Of a stretch of 5,865 nt of DNA, positions 5,636 to 5,865 are shown piece after piece. The DNA is from an uncultured Bacteroidales bacterium (GTDB lineage Bacteria > Bacteroidota > Bacteroidia > Bacteroidales > WCHB1-69), in contig CALAVA010000315.1 in NCBI GenBank assembly GCA_937892025.1, forward strand, positions 1 to 5,865, given 5' to 3'. The stretch's first letter is position 1. Each line of letters starts with the position of its first letter. A program made the position numbers and the translations under genes. The notes below the pieces were generated by a model, which was not told the DNA's origin, ran no database searches, and saw only the letters and a list, made by a program, of their open reading frames with translations.

Positions 5636-5865
5636 CAATGCCACTGTAAACTTGTTGATTGTCTCAATGTTATGCTGGCGCAAAAGCCTGTCACCATCAT
5701 TGGTAATGAGTTTCTTGAATTCCAAGTCGCTGACCTGTGACTGTACCCTCGCCAAGGCTGAGTTGACAACGTCTCTCTTCTTGTCGGGCGTGAGCCTGTT
5801 GAATAGGGTGTCAATGTCGATGTCTTTTGCCTTGGCAGTCTTGGCAATGGTCGCCAACTGCTTCT
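5555..5865 (-). CDS. Partial unrecognised protein on foreign-looking DNA
   Basis: A minus-strand frame enters from beyond the window end and stays open to a TGA at 5555-5557. Only the part from 5865 to about 5636 (about 76 codons) looks like a gene. It is hydrophilic and alternates Lys/Asp/Arg with Leu/Ile/Val (AKDIDIDTLFNRLTPDKKRD; later RLLRQHNIETINKF), suggesting a helical soluble protein. Codons there end mostly in G or C (AAG, GAC, ATC, AGG, CAG), unlike every other gene in the window. After position 5636 the frame runs antisense through grpE and becomes hydrophobic (CLIFFFIG), which is a shadow and not the natural C-terminus. The gene is therefore cut at both ends. I do not recognise the family. 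The TTG at 5855-5857 need not be a start. Confidence 0.5.
   Translation of the reverse strand, partial: KQLATIAKTAKAKDIDIDTLFNRLTPDKKRDVVNSALARVQSQVSDLEFKKLITNDGDRLLRQHNIETINKFTVALSCLIFFFIGRKMCYSLMKISVELFAF
5629..5642. other. Composition and gene-order breakpoint with small inverted repeat
   Basis: GGCAT (5629-5633) and ATGCC (5638-5642) flank GACA exactly where the GrpE sequence stops and G+C rises from about 33% (40 of 120 bases at 5401-5520) to about 48% (109 of 225 bases at 5641-5865). A short inverted repeat at a junction between unlike sequences is a common feature of amplification or assembly chimeras. It could also mark the edge of an insertion. No terminal inverted repeats of an insertion sequence are recognisable because the right side leaves the window. 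Confidence 0.6.

Noticed and set aside
5584..5847. Second minus-strand open frame (87 residues) in the high-GC segment
   Set aside because: Ser/Thr/Arg/Pro-rich and out of frame with the more protein-like hydrophilic frame. It looks like a shadow.
5634..5865. Plus-strand frame open to the window end after grpE
   Set aside because: Its Ser/Leu-rich translation is the usual mirror of the G/C-ending minus-strand codons. It also does not supply the missing GrpE signature, so a simple frameshift does not rescue grpE.

Overview
The window reads as chromosomal DNA from an AT-rich member of the Bacteroidetes. Coding DNA is about one third G+C where I counted it and rich in Lys/Asn/Ile codons. Two promoters match the Bacteroidetes form TAnnTTTG. 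The vitamin B12 uptake pair (TonB-dependent receptor plus surface beta-propeller lipoprotein) is also typical of this phylum. I cannot name genus or species.

Positions 1-355 are a regulatory leader: a promoter (about 56-86), a well-formed cobalamin riboswitch (about 90-281), and a candidate expression platform (285-352) whose pairing ends three bases before the first start codon. The leader controls a two-gene unit. The first gene is a BtuB-like TonB-dependent outer-membrane receptor (356-2368). Fourteen bases later comes a lipoprotein with a YncE-like beta-propeller (2383-3444), best read as a BtuG-type cobalamin-binding surface lipoprotein. B12 level should set expression of a capture-and-transport complex.

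Positions 3445-3646 hold a long inverted repeat, probably the end of the B12 unit, and a promoter for the translation cluster infC-rpmI-rplT (IF-3, L35, L20). infC has no ATG at a sensible place. The likely start is ATT at 3647 behind a strong AGGAG, which recalls the AUU start and self-control of infC in E. coli. The rpmI-rplT gap contains a foldable element that might be an L20 control site. A strong hairpin terminator (4944-4983) closes the cluster.

A 15-base perfect palindrome (4985-4999) lies upstream of grpE (5060-5635), the nucleotide exchange factor of DnaK. GrpE is cut short inside its C-terminal signature at about 5629-5642, where a small inverted repeat sits. From there to the window end the DNA changes to about 48% G+C and carries a minus-strand reading frame with G/C-ending codons, unlike everything before it. 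Either foreign DNA has inserted here, or the contig end is a chimera. The latter seems at least as likely.

I found no CRISPR array, tRNA, rRNA or recognisable transposase. The systems are known ones. The less ordinary points are the competing-hairpin design of the riboswitch leader, the AUU start of infC, and the broken grpE junction.
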